DNA of 5,340 nucleotides, taken from Deltaproteobacteria bacterium (GTDB lineage Bacteria; Desulfobacterota; Desulfarculia; Adiutricales; Adiutricaceae). Where the stretch lies: contig JAIRNQ010000254.1 of assembly GCA_031257955.1 (NCBI GenBank), forward strand, positions 1 through 5,340, given 5' to 3'. Made by a program: the position numbers and the translations under genes. This document shows positions 4,740 through 5,340 of the stretch, one piece after another. The notes under the pieces are model-generated. The model ran no database searches. It was not told the DNA's origin and worked only from the letters and a program-made list of their open reading frames with translations. Position 1 is the first letter of the stretch, and the number at the start of each line of letters is the position of its first letter.

Positions 4740-5340
4740 TTTTCTTCGGATTATGACAAAAATAATCGAGCCTTAGTTTTTTTCTGAGGGGGAAAAAGCC
4801 TAACGATCTTAAATATTATCTTTGATATTTCGCTAGTTAACATAAATTTGTCGTTCAATGCGTCCCCTCTGGCTTTTTATCGGAGACTGGGCGCGATATG
4901 CTTTTTTACCGTTTTTTGAGGTTGCAAAATAACTCTTGGGACCTCGGGCACTCCCATGCCCCTTCCCTCGGCGTAGTCTTTGGCCATGGGCTCGACGAAA
5001 ATCGCCTCCCCGTAGCCAGTTCATCCCCCTCGATCTGCCTATTAATGTTGCCCATCATCAAATCGTTCTCAGCCCAAGGATGGTTGGCCGCCCCAGGCTT
5101 ATGACTTCGGGGCATGATTTTTTCAACCTCCCGCTTCCCAATTTGGCCGACAGGGCTGGAACTTTGTTTCACGCCCATCGCCTATCAGACAACCTCACGC
5201 TATACGCCCCGAAGGCCTCTTTCCTTCACAATACCCATCCACCCAAAGTTATCCCCCCTTCCGGGTGATCACCTTTGGCCAAAGTCCAAGCGGTTTCTAA
5301 TCAACCCGGGGCCCAGCCCTCCCAAAGTCATCCCTCTTTC
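4740..5340. other. Region without a credible gene
   Basis: AT-rich at 4740-4860, then GC-richer. A hairpin CCTTAG/CTGAGG (4771-4776 with 4784-4789) has a loop of seven T. Short frames exist on both strands. On the minus strand 5178-4906 (90 codons) and 5024-4833 (63 codons) overlap in different frames, without clear ribosome sites or recognisable motifs. A third frame, 4987-4877 (36 codons, MAKDYAEGRGMGVPEVPRV...), has a more protein-like composition but also no usable ribosome site. CCCAAAGTT near 5242 and CCCAAAGTC near 5321 sit in similar C/T-rich context 79 bp apart, a possible diverged repeat cut by the window end. Confidence 0.4.

Noticed and set aside
1..5340. Insertion sequence or transposase
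   Set aside because: I found no transposase-like protein and no pair of terminal inverted repeats flanked by a target duplication.

Overview
The window fits a strictly anaerobic bacterium that uses corrinoid-dependent methyl transfer linked to tetrahydrofolate. A Desulfobacterota-type (former deltaproteobacterial) host is my best guess. It rests only on gene content and on the mid-to-high GC coding DNA mixed with AT-rich spacers; no taxonomic marker is present. Only about 40% of the window is convincingly coding, and the spacers are long and full of hairpins and repeats.

Layout, left to right. At 2-424 (+) is the 3' end of an unrecognised, helix-rich soluble protein. A bidirectional intrinsic terminator at 622-651 separates it from a convergent minus-strand locus. 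That locus is read right to left: a good promoter (about 2729-2757), a corrinoid protein gene (2612-1989), a 488-bp spacer, then a methyltetrahydrofolate:corrinoid methyltransferase gene (1500-703). The last 140 bp of the spacer holds four successive hairpins, one of them terminator-like. The two proteins form a natural pair: the corrinoid protein carries a methyl group on cobalt and the MtgA/AcsE-type enzyme exchanges it with tetrahydrofolate. The substrate-specific methyltransferase (MttB/MtgB class) that would complete the system is not in the window.

The middle (2760-3420) is noncoding: AT-rich DNA, then a degenerate tandem array (3121-3303, unit about 33 bp) whose C-rich + strand has no convincing gene. 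Next is a minus-strand HU-family nucleoid protein gene (3790-3518) with its own terminator (3419-3453). Upstream of HU are an isolated hairpin with a T-run and a 69-bp tandem duplication (3928-4065).

The most notable unexplained item is at 4284-4735 (-). A promoter with a perfect TTGACA, a 17-bp spacer and TACTAT fires into about 415 nt that ends at a strong intrinsic terminator. The only long frame inside resembles no family I know, so this is a candidate noncoding RNA or an orphan small gene. From 4740 to 5340 I see no credible gene.
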